Source of the DNA: Mucilaginibacter ginsenosidivorax
GTDB taxonomy: Bacteria; Bacteroidota; Bacteroidia; Sphingobacteriales; Sphingobacteriaceae
Length of the DNA: 64,000 bases
Assembly: GCF_007971525.1 (NCBI RefSeq)
Contig: NZ_CP042437.1
Location: 3,720,001 to 3,784,000 of the forward strand
Reading direction: 5' to 3'
Shown here: positions 27,010 to 35,280 of the stretch, in pieces
How the letters are laid out: each line of letters begins with the position of its first letter
Numbering within the stretch: the first letter of the stretch is position 1
The notes under the pieces: model-generated
Seen by the model: the letters and a program-made list of their open reading frames with translations, nothing else
Database searches by the model: none
Told to the model about the DNA's origin: nothing
Position numbers and translations under genes: made by a program

Positions 27010-27696
27010 ATGGACCGGCACCAACAGCTGAAAACTTATTTACAAAACAATCCCGATGCCATTGGCAAGGTGGTTGATTATGATGCCGGCACCGACCGGC
27101 TTTTTCCGTTGGATTTTACCGCAGCAAATACAGAGTTGAGTACAGCCATAATTGGCAATATCCAACAGTTTACCAATTGGGTGAGCGATAAGCTAAAAGC
27201 AAATAATTGCCGCTACGGCATTGGCGGTTACCTGGAGCACCGCACTATTTATGCCGTAAGCACCCACTTTGATACCGAAGATGAGCCACGCCGCCTACAT
27301 TTGGGTGTTGATATCTGGGGGCCGGCGGGTACGCCCGTTTACACACCATTTGCCGGCACAGTACACAGCTACCAGGATAACAACAACCTGGGAGATTATG
27401 GGCCCTGCCTTATACTGCAGCATAACCTGGAGGGCTTAACTTTGTACAGCCTTTACGGCCACCTGAGCCGCAAAAGCCTGGAGGGTTTGGCTGTTGATAT
27501 GCCGGTTGAAAAAGACCAGCAAATAGCTACACTTGGCGATAATGCCGAAAATGGCCAGTGGCCGCCGCACCTGCATTTTCAACTGATGTTTGACATGGAA
27601 GGAAAGTTTGGCGATTATCCCGGGGTATGTAAATATTCGGAGATGGAAAAGTATAGAGTTAATGTACCTGATCCGGGATTGGTGCTGGGTTTTTAA
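27010..27696 (+). CDS. M23-family metallopeptidase
   Basis: The 228-residue protein carries the LytM zinc site: H-L-G-V-D-I-W-G-P-A-G-T-P-V near residue 98 (His and Asp ligands), L-Y-G-H-L-S near 155, and P-P-H-L-H-F-Q near 182. M23 peptidases cut peptidoglycan cross-bridges. Unlike most family members no signal peptide is visible; the N-terminal ~90 residues are a hydrophilic domain, so a cytosolic or non-classically exported protein is possible. Confidence 0.88.
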   Translation: MDRHQQLKTYLQNNPDAIGKVVDYDAGTDRLFPLDFTAANTELSTAIIGNIQQFTNWVSDKLKANNCRYGIGGYLEHRTIYAVSTHFDTEDEPRRLHLGVDIWGPAGTPVYTPFAGTVHSYQDNNNLGDYGPCLILQHNLEGLTLYSLYGHLSRKSLEGLAVDMPVEKDQQIATLGDNAENGQWPPHLHFQLMFDMEGKFGDYPGVCKYSEMEKYRVNVPDPGLVLGF

Positions 27697-27715
27697 TGCC
27701 CTCGTTTAATAAAAA

Positions 27716-27786
27716 ATCGTCCTCTGGGATCTACCTGCTGTGTACAGCCGATGGAAAAGTTCGCAAATGCTTGGTATACTTCTCCC
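27716..27786. repeat. Degenerate half copy of the GTCATCCTGA repeat
   Basis: The stretch with GGGATCTACCTGCTGTGTAC and GGAAAAGTTCGCAAAT resembles the interior of the intact copy at 27808, but the ends are decayed. Confidence 0.5.
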
Positions 27787-27807
27787 CATTACATATTCAA
27801 TTTTCCT

Positions 27808-27891
27808 GTCATCCTGAAGAACGAAGGATTTATCTGCTATGCACGGCCGAGCGAAAAGTTCGCGAATAGATCCTTCGTTCCTACCCGTGAC
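27808..27891. repeat. GTCATCCTGA palindromic repeat, copy 2
   Basis: The unit opens GTCATCCTGAAGAACGAAGG and closes ATAGATCCTTCGTTCC...GTGAC; the ends are inverted copies, with AAAAGTTCGCGAATAG in the inner part. It is one of three tandem relatives in the M23-TonB gap. Confidence 0.8.
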
Positions 27892-27905
27892 GGGGTTCAT
27901 TTTCT

Positions 27906-27995
27906 GTCATCCTGAGCGATGGCGAAGGATCTATTGTACGCCATGCATAGCCGCCAATAAAGTTCGTGAATAGATCCTTCGTACCTACCCATGAC
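27906..27995. repeat. GTCATCCTGA palindromic repeat, copy 3
   Basis: GTCATCCTGAGCGATGGCGA with AGGATCTATT pairs with AATAGATCCTTCGT and ATGAC at the far end. This is the best preserved copy of a repeat found throughout Bacteroidota genomes. Confidence 0.85.
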
Positions 27996-28023
27996 ATGTT
28001 ATACTTTCGAGGTGCGCAGGCCT

Positions 28024-28083
28024 GTCACGCTGAGCCTGTCGAAGGGTCGCACGCGGAGAGGCCTTTGCCCGCTGCCAATGACA
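28024..28083. repeat. GTCACGCTGAGCCTGTCGAA repeat
   Basis: A variant unit with GTCACGCTGAGCCTGTCGAA at one end and CCAATGAC at the other. The remaining 310 bases up to the TonB-C gene hold no gene that I can support. Confidence 0.65.
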
Positions 28084-28400
28084 AGTCTGTAACTTGCTGG
28101 TTATCAGTATTAAAAAATGTCATTTTCAATGAGGTTATTTGCTAAACGCAAATATCGGTTACTCACCATGACAGCCTTTTTAAAGATGTCGTTCTCCCTT
28201 CAGAATTTCGCGAAATTTTACCACTCAGCATGAGAGTCTTTTATGTTTGAGTGTCACTTCCTTTTCCGAACCCGCAGATTTTAAAACTCCGCATGCTTAA
28301 TCGACATAGCTTAAGTTTCTCCAAGTAAGTTTACGTGCATATACCCCAACATTTTTTATCCCCCAAACATTATTCCCGTTTTATTGTCGATATTTATAGT

Positions 28401-29075
28401 ATGATAAAGCGCCTGCTCGCCGGTATAATAGTGTTAACAGCTGCATTTGCTGCAGGTGCCCAGCCTGTATTTAAAGGCGGGCAGCGCGCGCTGGATGATT
28501 TTCTGAAATCAAAAATAGTTTACCCGGAGTATTCAAGCCGTAACTGTATTTCAGGCACGGTAAATGTAGCTTTCCGGCTGGATAAGCAAGGGCGGGTAAC
28601 CGATGCTAAAGTGCAGCAAGGCCCCGGAATTGATCTGGACGACGAAGCCCTGCGGGTTATTAAGCTAACATCCGGGTTATGGGTGCTGCCTGCTGGTTAT
28701 AACCCCACAACCAATCTGGTGCAGCCCATCAGGTTTGATCCCGATCAAACGCGATGTGGGCAGTCAACCATTAGGAATATGCAGGCCGCCATTGCCGATT
28801 ATAAAAACCGGCAGGAACTGGAAAACGCGGTTACCAACTACTACATTAATAAGTACCAGGGCAAGGCCGATTTATCTAAAGAAAACACCATCATCGCGCT
28901 TAAACAACAACTGGGTTTTGATGACGAATTGATCAGTGATATCCTTAACAAGGCCGTCGAGAAAGTAAAGCAAAATGATATAGCCGGTGCCTGTACCGAT
29001 TGGAACTTTATCCGTAATATAGGCAGCGATAAGGCCGATAGCTTTATCCAAAAGTATTGCAGCAAAAAGCCCTGA
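28401..29075 (+). CDS. Exported protein with TonB C-terminal domain
   Basis: The 224-residue protein begins with a cleavable signal peptide (M-I-K-R-L-L-A-G-I-I-V-L...A-G-A-Q), so the ATG at 28401 is preferred to one 22 codons upstream. Residues ~22-110 form a TonB-C domain with the pattern F-K-G-G..A-L-D-D-F-L, G-T-V-N-V-A-F-R-L-D-K-Q-G-R-V-T-D and D-D-E-A-L-R-V-I. The C-terminal half is a helical region with no match. There is no transmembrane anchor, so it is unlikely to be a true energy transducer. Confidence 0.85.
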   Translation: MIKRLLAGIIVLTAAFAAGAQPVFKGGQRALDDFLKSKIVYPEYSSRNCISGTVNVAFRLDKQGRVTDAKVQQGPGIDLDDEALRVIKLTSGLWVLPAGYNPTTNLVQPIRFDPDQTRCGQSTIRNMQAAIADYKNRQELENAVTNYYINKYQGKADLSKENTIIALKQQLGFDDELISDILNKAVEKVKQNDIAGACTDWNFIRNIGSDKADSFIQKYCSKKP

Positions 29076-29098
29076 CCAGCGTACTGACCAGGGCTCCC
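29064..29098 (-). terminator. Terminator for the small minus-strand gene
   Basis: AGCCCTG and CAGGGCT form a 7-bp stem around a 14-base loop; read on the minus strand five T follow. It overlaps the stop of the TonB-C gene on the other strand. Confidence 0.65.
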
Positions 29099-29128
29099 TG
29101 AGTTTGTGTGTGAAACAGATGTTGCTGG

Positions 29129-29320
29129 CTAAATTGCCAGCTCAACCTCACCGATGGCCAGCAGCATAAGGCGGCCCTGGTATTCAACCCATACATCGGC
29201 AAAACCATTACTATCATAGCCTAAAAATTTCATGATAGGGCTGCCAATGTCCAGGTTTTTCCACCTTTTACCAATGTACTTAAGTAACTGACCTCGTTTT
29301 AGAGTGGTGTGCTTTGCCAT
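29129..29320 (-). CDS. Small conserved-looking protein, 63 residues
   Basis: The protein starts M-A-K-H-T-T-L-K-R-G-Q-L-L-K-Y-I-G-K-R-W and has mixed beta-type content with V-W-V-E-Y-Q-G-R-L and ends V-E-L-A-I. It is basic at the N-terminus and lacks a signal peptide. A terminator follows and a good A-rich leader precedes it. The codon pattern looks real. I do not recognise it. Confidence 0.65.
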   Translation of the reverse strand: MAKHTTLKRGQLLKYIGKRWKNLDIGSPIMKFLGYDSNGFADVWVEYQGRLMLLAIGEVELAI

Positions 29321-29504
29321 AAGTTTGATTTTTAAGGGTGAAACAATAAACTAAGTTAATTAACAATTGAGAAAATATTTAACCTTTAGAAAATAATTTT
29401 TCTTTTGTATCGGGTTTATTACAGAATATATCCCGGCGGTGTATATCAATAAATAGATGCTTTTTGTAAATAATTGCTTTTCAGCAATTTACCACAAAAG
29501 CGGT

Positions 29505-29999
29505 TTATTTGGTTTTATTGTAACTTTTAGGGTCAAGTGCCTCTGGCGACCAGCCCTTAAAAAACTCCAGTATTTTATTCTTGTTATAACCTTTGCCTTC
29601 TTCCAGGTATTCGGAATTTTGGGTATGCAGCCGGTTGCCCTTATCGTCCAATATAATAAAAACAGGGAAGCCAAAACGCTGTGGGTAGCCAAGGCTTGCC
29701 ATTAAAGCATCGTTGGTATTTTCCTGGCTATAATTTACATGCAAAACTATGTAGTTTTTATTCATGTATGTGTTAAGTGTACTATCGGCAGTTACCTGGT
29801 TATTAAACCTGATGCACCAGCTACACCAGTTGCCTCCAATTTGCAATAGTACATTTTTATGCTGACTGGCAGCCTGTTTAACCGCTGCGTTAATTTCGGC
29901 CCTGGCGCTGGCAGCTGGGTTGTACAAATTTGGCTTGTCCTGCGCATTGGCGCCAAAAGCAAATAACAACACAAAGGCAATTAAAATCAGTTTTTTCAT
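29505..29999 (-). CDS. Exported thioredoxin-like protein
   Basis: The 164-residue protein has a signal peptide (M-K-K-L-I-L-I-A-F-V-L-L-F-A-F-G-A-N-A) and a thioredoxin fold with active site W-C-S-W-C near residue 60 and the cis-Pro in F-G-F-P-V-F near 108. The fold resembles the DUF255/thioredoxin-7 group. It is likely a periplasmic disulfide reductase or isomerase. A 180-base AT-rich leader precedes it. Confidence 0.9.
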   Translation of the reverse strand: MKKLILIAFVLLFAFGANAQDKPNLYNPAASARAEINAAVKQAASQHKNVLLQIGGNWCSWCIRFNNQVTADSTLNTYMNKNYIVLHVNYSQENTNDALMASLGYPQRFGFPVFIILDDKGNRLHTQNSEYLEEGKGYNKNKILEFFKGWSPEALDPKSYNKTK

Positions 30000-30194
30000 A
30001 GTGGTTAAGTCAAGCCCAATTTACAAAAAAGAAAATTCAACTATCAGGCAGTGTTTAAAATTATTGCAGTAAATCAACAAAAAAGCGCTAAAACAGGCAC
30101 TTGTGAACACATTGTGGAAAACTCTGAAATGGAATGACAGTTTAAGAATAATAAATTTGATATAAGATACCCTAATAACACCCCTTTGTAGCTT

Positions 30195-30299
30195 TACCTT
30201 TGAATATCGATACGTGCAGGCGCTTATTTAAACTTGAGTTTTTTCAGTTATAAATAGTTAATATGTGTGAGAGCCCTGCGCCATGCGGGGCTTTTTTTT
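30195..30299 (+). ncRNA. Candidate small RNA unit: promoter and terminator without a gene
   Basis: Within the 530-base gap before comA a -7 element TACCTTTG (30195-30202) is followed about 70 bases later by a hairpin AGCCCTGC / GCGGGGCT (30272-30291) and eight T. No ORF of normal size lies between. The predicted ~90-base transcript would start near 30208. A 12-codon ATG frame (30264) runs through the hairpin, so a leader peptide is an alternative. No known RNA family is recognised. Confidence 0.4.
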
Positions 30300-30369
30300 G
30301 ACAGGATTTAAGGATTTACAGGATTTTTTTAGTGTCTCGTCCTGAAAAAAGTTTACATTTTTTTAGTTT

Positions 30370-30425
30370 AGTCCTATTAGTTGTTTACATAGGCATCTAC
30401 GCATTTGAAATCTGCACATCTGCCT
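30370..30425. repeat. Word-type repeat with CATCTACGCATTTG and ATCTGCACAT
   Basis: Phrases GCATCTACGCATTTGAAATC and TGCACATCTGCC occur here; CAAATGCGTAGA (reverse sense) recurs at 33.26 kb and ATCTGCACAT recurs at 52.5 kb. The region is otherwise free of genes. Confidence 0.4.
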
Positions 30426-30529
30426 ATCTATTTTTAATTTAACATTTCCTTCATTTTTCCAATGAATTTTTTTTACGACCTTTGCCGGCGTTAGTACTTT
30501 TAGTTATAGGCTATAACCAGAACAGCGAT

Positions 30530-31291
30530 ATGAATTACACCATCAATAATTTACCCGAACGTACAGCTAAACCCCGCGATAAAGGCATTACTATGGTAAT
30601 GGACAAAGGTTTAAGCTTAAGGCAGGTTGAAGATTTTATTGAGGTTGGCGGTACACATACCGATATCGTAAAGCTGGGCTGGGCAACATCATACGTTAGC
30701 CCTAACCTGGATGAAAAGATAAAGCTTTATAAGCAAGCAGGAATACCGGTATACTTTGGCGGCACTTTGTTTGAAGCTTTTATTGTACGTAACCAGTTTG
30801 ATGATTATTGCCGCCTGCTGGATAAATACCAGCTGGAGCACTGTGAGGTATCAGATGGCTCAATTACCATCGAGCACGATGTTAAATGCAATTACATCAG
30901 CAAACTGGCCAAACAGGTTACAGTAATATCAGAAGTGGGATCAAAGGACGTGCAAAAAATTTTCGCCCCCTATAAATGGATCAAACTCATGAATGCCGAG
31001 ATTGAAGCCGGTTCATGGAAAGTTATTGCCGAAGCCCGCGAAAGCGGTAACGTAGGCATATACCGCGATTCGGGCGAGGTAAGGCAGGGCCTGGTTGATG
31101 AGATACTCACCCAGATACCCGAAGGCACCATTATTTGGGAAGCGCCGCAAAAAGCCCAGCAGGTTTGGTTTATCAAGCTTATTGGCGCCAATGTAAGCCT
31201 GGGCAACATAGCCCCTGCGGATATTATCCCGCTGGAAACATTGCGCCTGGGCATCCGAAGCGATACATTTGATCATTTTTTGAATTTATAA
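30530..31291 (+). CDS. comA: Phosphosulfolactate synthase family protein
   Basis: ComA adds sulfite to phosphoenolpyruvate, giving phosphosulfolactate, the first step of coenzyme M synthesis in archaea; bacterial homologues have less certain roles, possibly in sulfonate metabolism. The 253-residue TIM-barrel protein has K-P-R-D-K-G-I-T-M-V-M-D-K-G-L near residue 17, D-I-V-K-L-G-W-A-T-S and V-Y-F-G-G-T-L-F-E near 75, and N-V-S-L-G-N-I near 220. The ATG at 30530 matches the family start. GACCTTTG at 30477 is a plausible -7 element. aroE and gldD follow on the same strand. Confidence 0.9.
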   Translation: MNYTINNLPERTAKPRDKGITMVMDKGLSLRQVEDFIEVGGTHTDIVKLGWATSYVSPNLDEKIKLYKQAGIPVYFGGTLFEAFIVRNQFDDYCRLLDKYQLEHCEVSDGSITIEHDVKCNYISKLAKQVTVISEVGSKDVQKIFAPYKWIKLMNAEIEAGSWKVIAEARESGNVGIYRDSGEVRQGLVDEILTQIPEGTIIWEAPQKAQQVWFIKLIGANVSLGNIAPADIIPLETLRLGIRSDTFDHFLNL

Positions 31292-31302
31292 TTAAAGACA
31301 AC

Positions 31303-31363
31303 AGAGTCAAGAATTAAGATTAAACTCATTAAACTGATTTGCAGCTATCTTGATTCTACTCTC
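31303..31363. repeat. Word-type palindrome after comA (GAGTCAAGAAT)
   Basis: AGAGTCAAGAATTAAGAT (31303-31320) is an imperfect inverted copy of ATCTTGATTCTACTCT (31348-31363), with a two-base gap. It starts 12 bases after the comA stop. The word GAGTCAAGAAT recurs at 40401. Confidence 0.7.
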
Positions 31364-31533
31364 CTGGTTTGTGTCCCCGCAGGCCGCTATTTTAAAGATG
31401 ATAAGTTCACCATTGGCCTGGGATCGAAACTCCGTGTCCCTTTACATTATCCTATAATGATTTTCATACGGCAGTTATCATTTCTGTGTATATCTTTAAG
31501 CTTTTATTTTAGGCGATACTAATTGAACAACAG

Positions 31534-32334
31534 ATGAAACACTACGGGCTTATAGGCTTTCCGCTTTCGCATTCATTTTCGAAGAAATATTTTACCGAGA
31601 AATTTAAAACCGAAGGCATTGAAGATGCAGTTTACGATGTGTATCCGCTGGAACATATTAAAGATTTACAGGACTTGCTGGATGAACATCCCAACCTTGT
31701 TGGTTTAAATGTTACTATCCCCCATAAAGTTTCCATTATTCCATACCTGGATTGGGTTGAGCACGATGCCCGCACGGCGGGAGCCGTAAACTGTATTTGC
31801 ATAAGCGCCGAAAGCCCCCTGCAGGCAGCATTTACAGGCGAGGTTGGCATTACCGGGCACGATTTTAGGCTGGAAGGCTACAACACCGATTTGTATGGTT
31901 TCGAGATGTCGATAAAGCCACTCATTAAGGATACCAATGACGAGGCCCTGGTTTTGGGCGATGGCGGGGCCGCAAAAGCGGTGCGCTGCGTACTGGAAAA
32001 TTTAGGCATCACTTACAAAACCGTCACCCGCAAGCCACATCCCGACCATTTGTTGTTCAGCGAATTGAAACCGCATCATATAAAAAAGCATAAAATTATC
32101 ATCAACACCACGCCTGTAGGCACATCGCCCAATATTCACGAATGCCCCCCTATACCCTACGAGGCCATTACCGATGAGCATTTACTGTACGATTTGATTT
32201 ACAACCCCGAGGAAACCCTGTTTTTAAAACAAGGCCGCGAACGTGGAGCAACCACCAAAAATGGTTACGAAATGCTGGTATTGCAGGCCGAAAAATCATG
32301 GGAGATATGGAATACTAAAGACCTGCGTGTATGA
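31534..32334 (+). CDS. aroE: Shikimate dehydrogenase
   Basis: AroE reduces 3-dehydroshikimate in aromatic amino acid synthesis. The 266-residue protein has G-F-P-L-S-H-S-F-S near residue 8, L-N-V-T-I-P-H-K with the catalytic Lys near 62, a G-Y-N-T-D-L-Y-G near 112 and V-L-G-D-G-G-A-A-K near 142, where the usual second Gly of the NADP loop pattern G-x-G-G-A-x is kept. The stop overlaps the gldD start (ATGA), so the two are translationally coupled. Confidence 0.96.
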   Translation: MKHYGLIGFPLSHSFSKKYFTEKFKTEGIEDAVYDVYPLEHIKDLQDLLDEHPNLVGLNVTIPHKVSIIPYLDWVEHDARTAGAVNCICISAESPLQAAFTGEVGITGHDFRLEGYNTDLYGFEMSIKPLIKDTNDEALVLGDGGAAKAVRCVLENLGITYKTVTRKPHPDHLLFSELKPHHIKKHKIIINTTPVGTSPNIHECPPIPYEAITDEHLLYDLIYNPEETLFLKQGRERGATTKNGYEMLVLQAEKSWEIWNTKDLRV

Positions 32335-32909
32335 GGTATTTAACATTACTGGTTTTAGCTTTATTTGTTTTAGCTGCATGTGGCGGCAATCATGATTACT
32401 CGCCCAAACCCCGTGGCTACTCCCGCATTGTGTTCCCCAAAAAGGAATACCAGGAATATGATGGCGGTTGCCCCTATAGCTTTACTTACCCTAAATACGC
32501 TGTTATTGAGCCGGATAAGAGCAGCAATGCAAAGCCATGTTGGGTAAACATGCAATTTCCTGATTTTCATGCCACGCTGCATTTGAGCTATCAACCGGTA
32601 ACCACAAAAAAAGAATTTAACCAGCTAACCGAGGATGCCCGCACCTTTGCTTTCAAACATACCATAAAGGCAACGTCAATTGACGAGGGCATAATTGCTT
32701 ATCCGGAGCGTAAGGTATACGGCATTTACTATACTATTGATGGCAACGCAGCATCATCGGCCCAGTTTTTCCTTACGGATAGTACAAAAAATTACCTGCG
32801 GGGGGCTCTTTATTTTAACAACGAGCCACGGCTTGACTCGGTACAACCAGCCTTAAACTTTGTAAAAAAAGATGTGGAGGTTTTGATTAAGAGCTTAAAG
32901 TGGAAATGA
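32331..32909 (+). CDS. gldD: Gliding motility lipoprotein GldD
   Basis: The 192-residue lipoprotein has a lipobox ending V-L-A-A-C at residue 17 and then the strongly conserved Y-S-P-K-P-R-G-Y-S-R-I, Y-P-K-Y-A, P-C-W-V-N-M-Q-F-P and L-H-L-S-Y-Q blocks of GldD. GldD is needed for gliding and for the type IX secretion system in Flavobacterium, but homologues are also present in non-gliding relatives. It is coupled to aroE. No other gld genes are in the window. Confidence 0.95.
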   Translation: MRYLTLLVLALFVLAACGGNHDYSPKPRGYSRIVFPKKEYQEYDGGCPYSFTYPKYAVIEPDKSSNAKPCWVNMQFPDFHATLHLSYQPVTTKKEFNQLTEDARTFAFKHTIKATSIDEGIIAYPERKVYGIYYTIDGNAASSAQFFLTDSTKNYLRGALYFNNEPRLDSVQPALNFVKKDVEVLIKSLKWK

Positions 32910-32949
32910 TTGGACGTTCTGTACTGTCGTTCAACTTGCGTTAATGCGC

Positions 32950-33274
32950 TGCCGCTGCCTGCGTATTAACGGTAATTTACTATTTGCGTAGCCTTGGAAT
33001 ACCCTGCGCGATGTTGGCATCTTTTACTAAATTCGGTTAGTAACTAAATGGTATAACAACTACGCATTGGATTGCTCATGATTATTTGACTATCAATATG
33101 TTAAAACGGAGAATGGCTTGCTAACAGCAGACTGCAAACTTACTTTTGTTTCACTTTTAAGCTTGTAATTATGAAAAGTAATTTCCATCACCCTTTTACC
33201 TCAGAAAGCAAAAGAAGGACAAAAGCGGACCTGTCGCTGCCTACATGCGTATTAACGTAGATGCAAATGCGTAG
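32950..33274. repeat. Gene-free gap with a distant direct repeat
   Basis: The 586-base gap between gldD and the DUF2911 gene holds no supported gene. A ~43-base unit is present twice in the same sense: 32950-32991 (CCGCTGCCTGCGTATTAACG...TTTGCGTAG) and 33232-33274 (TCGCTGCCTACATGCGTATT...AAATGCGTAG). The part between is plain sequence with a 29-codon ATG frame at 33171 that I do not accept as a gene. Confidence 0.5.
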
Positions 33275-33495
33275 AAAAGTCTGCCGGACGTGAATGTGGT
33301 CCGATTAAACTGAACAGGCATGTGGGTCGGCACGGCACGAAGGAGGCGACCAAATCCCTTAACAATTATCTGAACAGCGTGTAAAACAAGCTAACAAATG
33401 TTTATCAGTTGTTAATTGTTGCCGTTTGTTAATTTGTTTTTATTTGCGAATAACTTGTAACTTGCTTCATATTAACCAATAAAACATTCCCCATT

Positions 33496-34023
33496 ATGAA
33501 AAGTATCACATTCAAAAAATCATTTATGCTCGTTTTGTTCGGCATTATGATGTCGTTTACTGTTATGGCACAAGAAAAAGCAAGCCCTGCGGCTACCGCC
33601 ACCGGCATTATAAATGGCGCTGCGGTTACCATTGTTTACAGCAGCCCTGCGGTTAAAGGCCGTACCATATGGGGTGGCCTGGTACCTTATGATAAAGTTT
33701 GGCGCGCGGGCGCCAATGAGGCAACCATTTTTACTACCGATAAGGCTTTAACCATACAAGGCAAAACCATCCCGGCCGGCAAGTACAGCCTGTACGCGGT
33801 GCCGGGCGAAAAAGAGTGGAAAATCATCTTCAATTCGCAAACCGGGCAATGGGGTATTAAACGCGATGGCTCAACCACCCAGGACCCTGCAAAAGATGTT
33901 GCTGTGGTAACTGCTACTCCAGGAAAATCTGCAGGCATGAGCGAAAGGCTAACCTACACCATTTCGGGAAAAGGATTTGAACTGAATTGGGAAAATTTGA
34001 CTGTGCCGGTGGTTTTTAATTAA
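33496..34023 (+). CDS. DUF2911 domain-containing exported protein
   Basis: The 175-residue protein has a signal peptide (S-F-M-L-V-L-F-G-I-M-M-S-F-T-V-M-A-Q) and the DUF2911 pattern I-V-Y-S-S-P-A-V-K-G-R-T-I-W-G-G-L-V-P, G-K-V-W-R-x-G-A-N-E-A-T and P-A-G-K-Y-S-L-Y-A-V-P-G. The family is confined largely to Bacteroidota; its role is unknown. Convergent with the next gene through a shared terminator. Confidence 0.94.
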   Translation: MKSITFKKSFMLVLFGIMMSFTVMAQEKASPAATATGIINGAAVTIVYSSPAVKGRTIWGGLVPYDKVWRAGANEATIFTTDKALTIQGKTIPAGKYSLYAVPGEKEWKIIFNSQTGQWGIKRDGSTTQDPAKDVAVVTATPGKSAGMSERLTYTISGKGFELNWENLTVPVVFN

Positions 34024-34049
34024 AGCCAAAAGCTTCATAGAGCAGGTTA

Positions 34050-34092
34050 AAAAAAAAGCCGCCTCATCAATACAGATGGGGCGGCTTTTTTT
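34050..34092. terminator. Bidirectional terminator
   Basis: AAGCCGCC and GGCGGCTT form an 8-bp stem with a 17-base loop; A and T runs flank it on both sides, so it can end the DUF2911 transcript and the convergent one. Confidence 0.88.
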
Positions 34093-34116
34093 GATTTCGT
34101 TATTATTTATAATGGC

Positions 34117-34707
34117 TTACTTATCTTTTAAAAACTTTCCCAGGGCTTTGCCTGCGGTGGCATATGATTCGGCTAACCTTGTGCCGGTATCATAATCGTA
34201 ACCGCCAAAGGTACGGCCAGGTGCTTTTTCAACAGATATAGTGGCAATTACCTTGCTCCTGTTAGCAGTTTCAACAATTACAGCATCGCCGCTAATCTTG
34301 GCGTTTTCGCGGCTGATGTAAATGTTGTAGCCAGGTTCGGTAAACCAGGTATTAAATATAATGGTGTATTTGGCAGTCTTGCTTTCGCTTAGCATCGAGT
34401 ATTTTTCAAACAACTCCATAAATTTAGGCTCAAAGTTGGCCTTCCGGTCATCTACCCACTGTTTTACCCAGGTATCGCCCCTGCCATCTTCTTTCTTATT
34501 ATAATCTGCTTTTTTGCGTTCCAGGTAATCGGCTTCATCTTTGTATTTGCCTACCGCCATGTTGTTGTAGGTAAATTCAACATTGATGGTTGTTTCGCTT
34601 TTTAGTGCAGAAAAGTCGCCATCTTTTAACTTAACTTTTTGAGCCATTGAGGTTGCCGAGAACGATAGCAGCGCGATAAAGGCTGCCCCGGTAATTAAAA
34701 TTTTCAT
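34117..34707 (-). CDS. Exported protein of unknown function
   Basis: The ATG at 34707 gives a signal peptide (M-K-I-L-I-T-G-A-A-F-I-A-L-L-S-F-S-A-T-S-M-A in segments) and a 196-residue product; an upstream ATG adds 19 residues before it and is not preferred. The mature part has a K/D-rich helix around residues 60-95 and beta-rich V-I-V-E-T-A-N-R-S-K-V-I-A-T and a Gly/Tyr turn near 170. I do not recognise the family. Confidence 0.78.
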   Translation of the reverse strand: MKILITGAAFIALLSFSATSMAQKVKLKDGDFSALKSETTINVEFTYNNMAVGKYKDEADYLERKKADYNKKEDGRGDTWVKQWVDDRKANFEPKFMELFEKYSMLSESKTAKYTIIFNTWFTEPGYNIYISRENAKISGDAVIVETANRSKVIATISVEKAPGRTFGGYDYDTGTRLAESYATAGKALGKFLKDK

Positions 34708-35126
34708 TGCGTGATTAGTTTTTTGATTTGGAAATAAAGCTATATAAATATTTTGATTAAACAAGAAGGTGTTTTTTTTGAGTGGTTGATTAGCCTTTTC
34801 AGCCGGTCGGCTTTCTTTGCTGCCGCCTCAATGGCTAATCGTTGTGGTCCGCTGATAAGTAAACGCCGTGCTAAGTAATAACCAGACTTTTTGGCGTTAG
34901 GGTTAAGGTGTTACATATAACTAAAAAGGTTCGCCAGGGTATGAGTTAAAACGCGGGAATTTGCGATTGGTATAATCTCAAGAGGCTGAACCTTTTCCCA
35001 TTGTTTTTAATTAATCATTTCAAACAGCAATCTTAATATTTCAAATCAGATACACATTTAATAGATCGGGAATGTGCTACCGTAAAAATCAGTTTGAACA
35101 GCTTTTTAAAAGAGTTGTTTTTTGCC

Positions 35127-35188
35127 TGTATATGTAACAATAATATGATTGATAGGCCTTTAATAGCTGTATGTGTAACAATTATATG
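35127..35188 (+). promoter_or_regulatory. Pair of 21-base direct repeats upstream of the barrel-protein gene
   Basis: TGTATATGTAACAATAATAT (35127) and TGTATGTGTAACAATTATAT (35168) differ at two of 21 positions and are spaced 41 bases apart, about four helical turns. A shorter related TTATATG occurs at 35213. They lie 93 bases before the ATG of the outer-membrane protein and could bind a regulator. The rest of the 570-base gap shows nothing else. Confidence 0.4.
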
Positions 35189-35280
35189 TTTATTATTTAA
35201 TATGCCCTTTATATGTTGAACATTTGCACTTTAAATGTGTCTTTAACACAAATGAATACACTTGTAGCTGAACATATATC

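Noticed and set aside
27700..28100. CRISPR array suggested by regularly repeated units
   Set aside because: The units are long palindromes of unequal spacing without unique spacers of constant length, and no cas genes are near.
31366..31440. tRNA-like stretch with GGGATCGAAACTCC resembling a T arm
   Set aside because: No matching acceptor stem, D arm or anticodon arm can be folded; likely chance.
33171..33260. 29-codon ATG frame with basic residues in the gldD-DUF2911 gap
   Set aside because: Ends within the repeat unit, no ribosome site, no recognised pattern.
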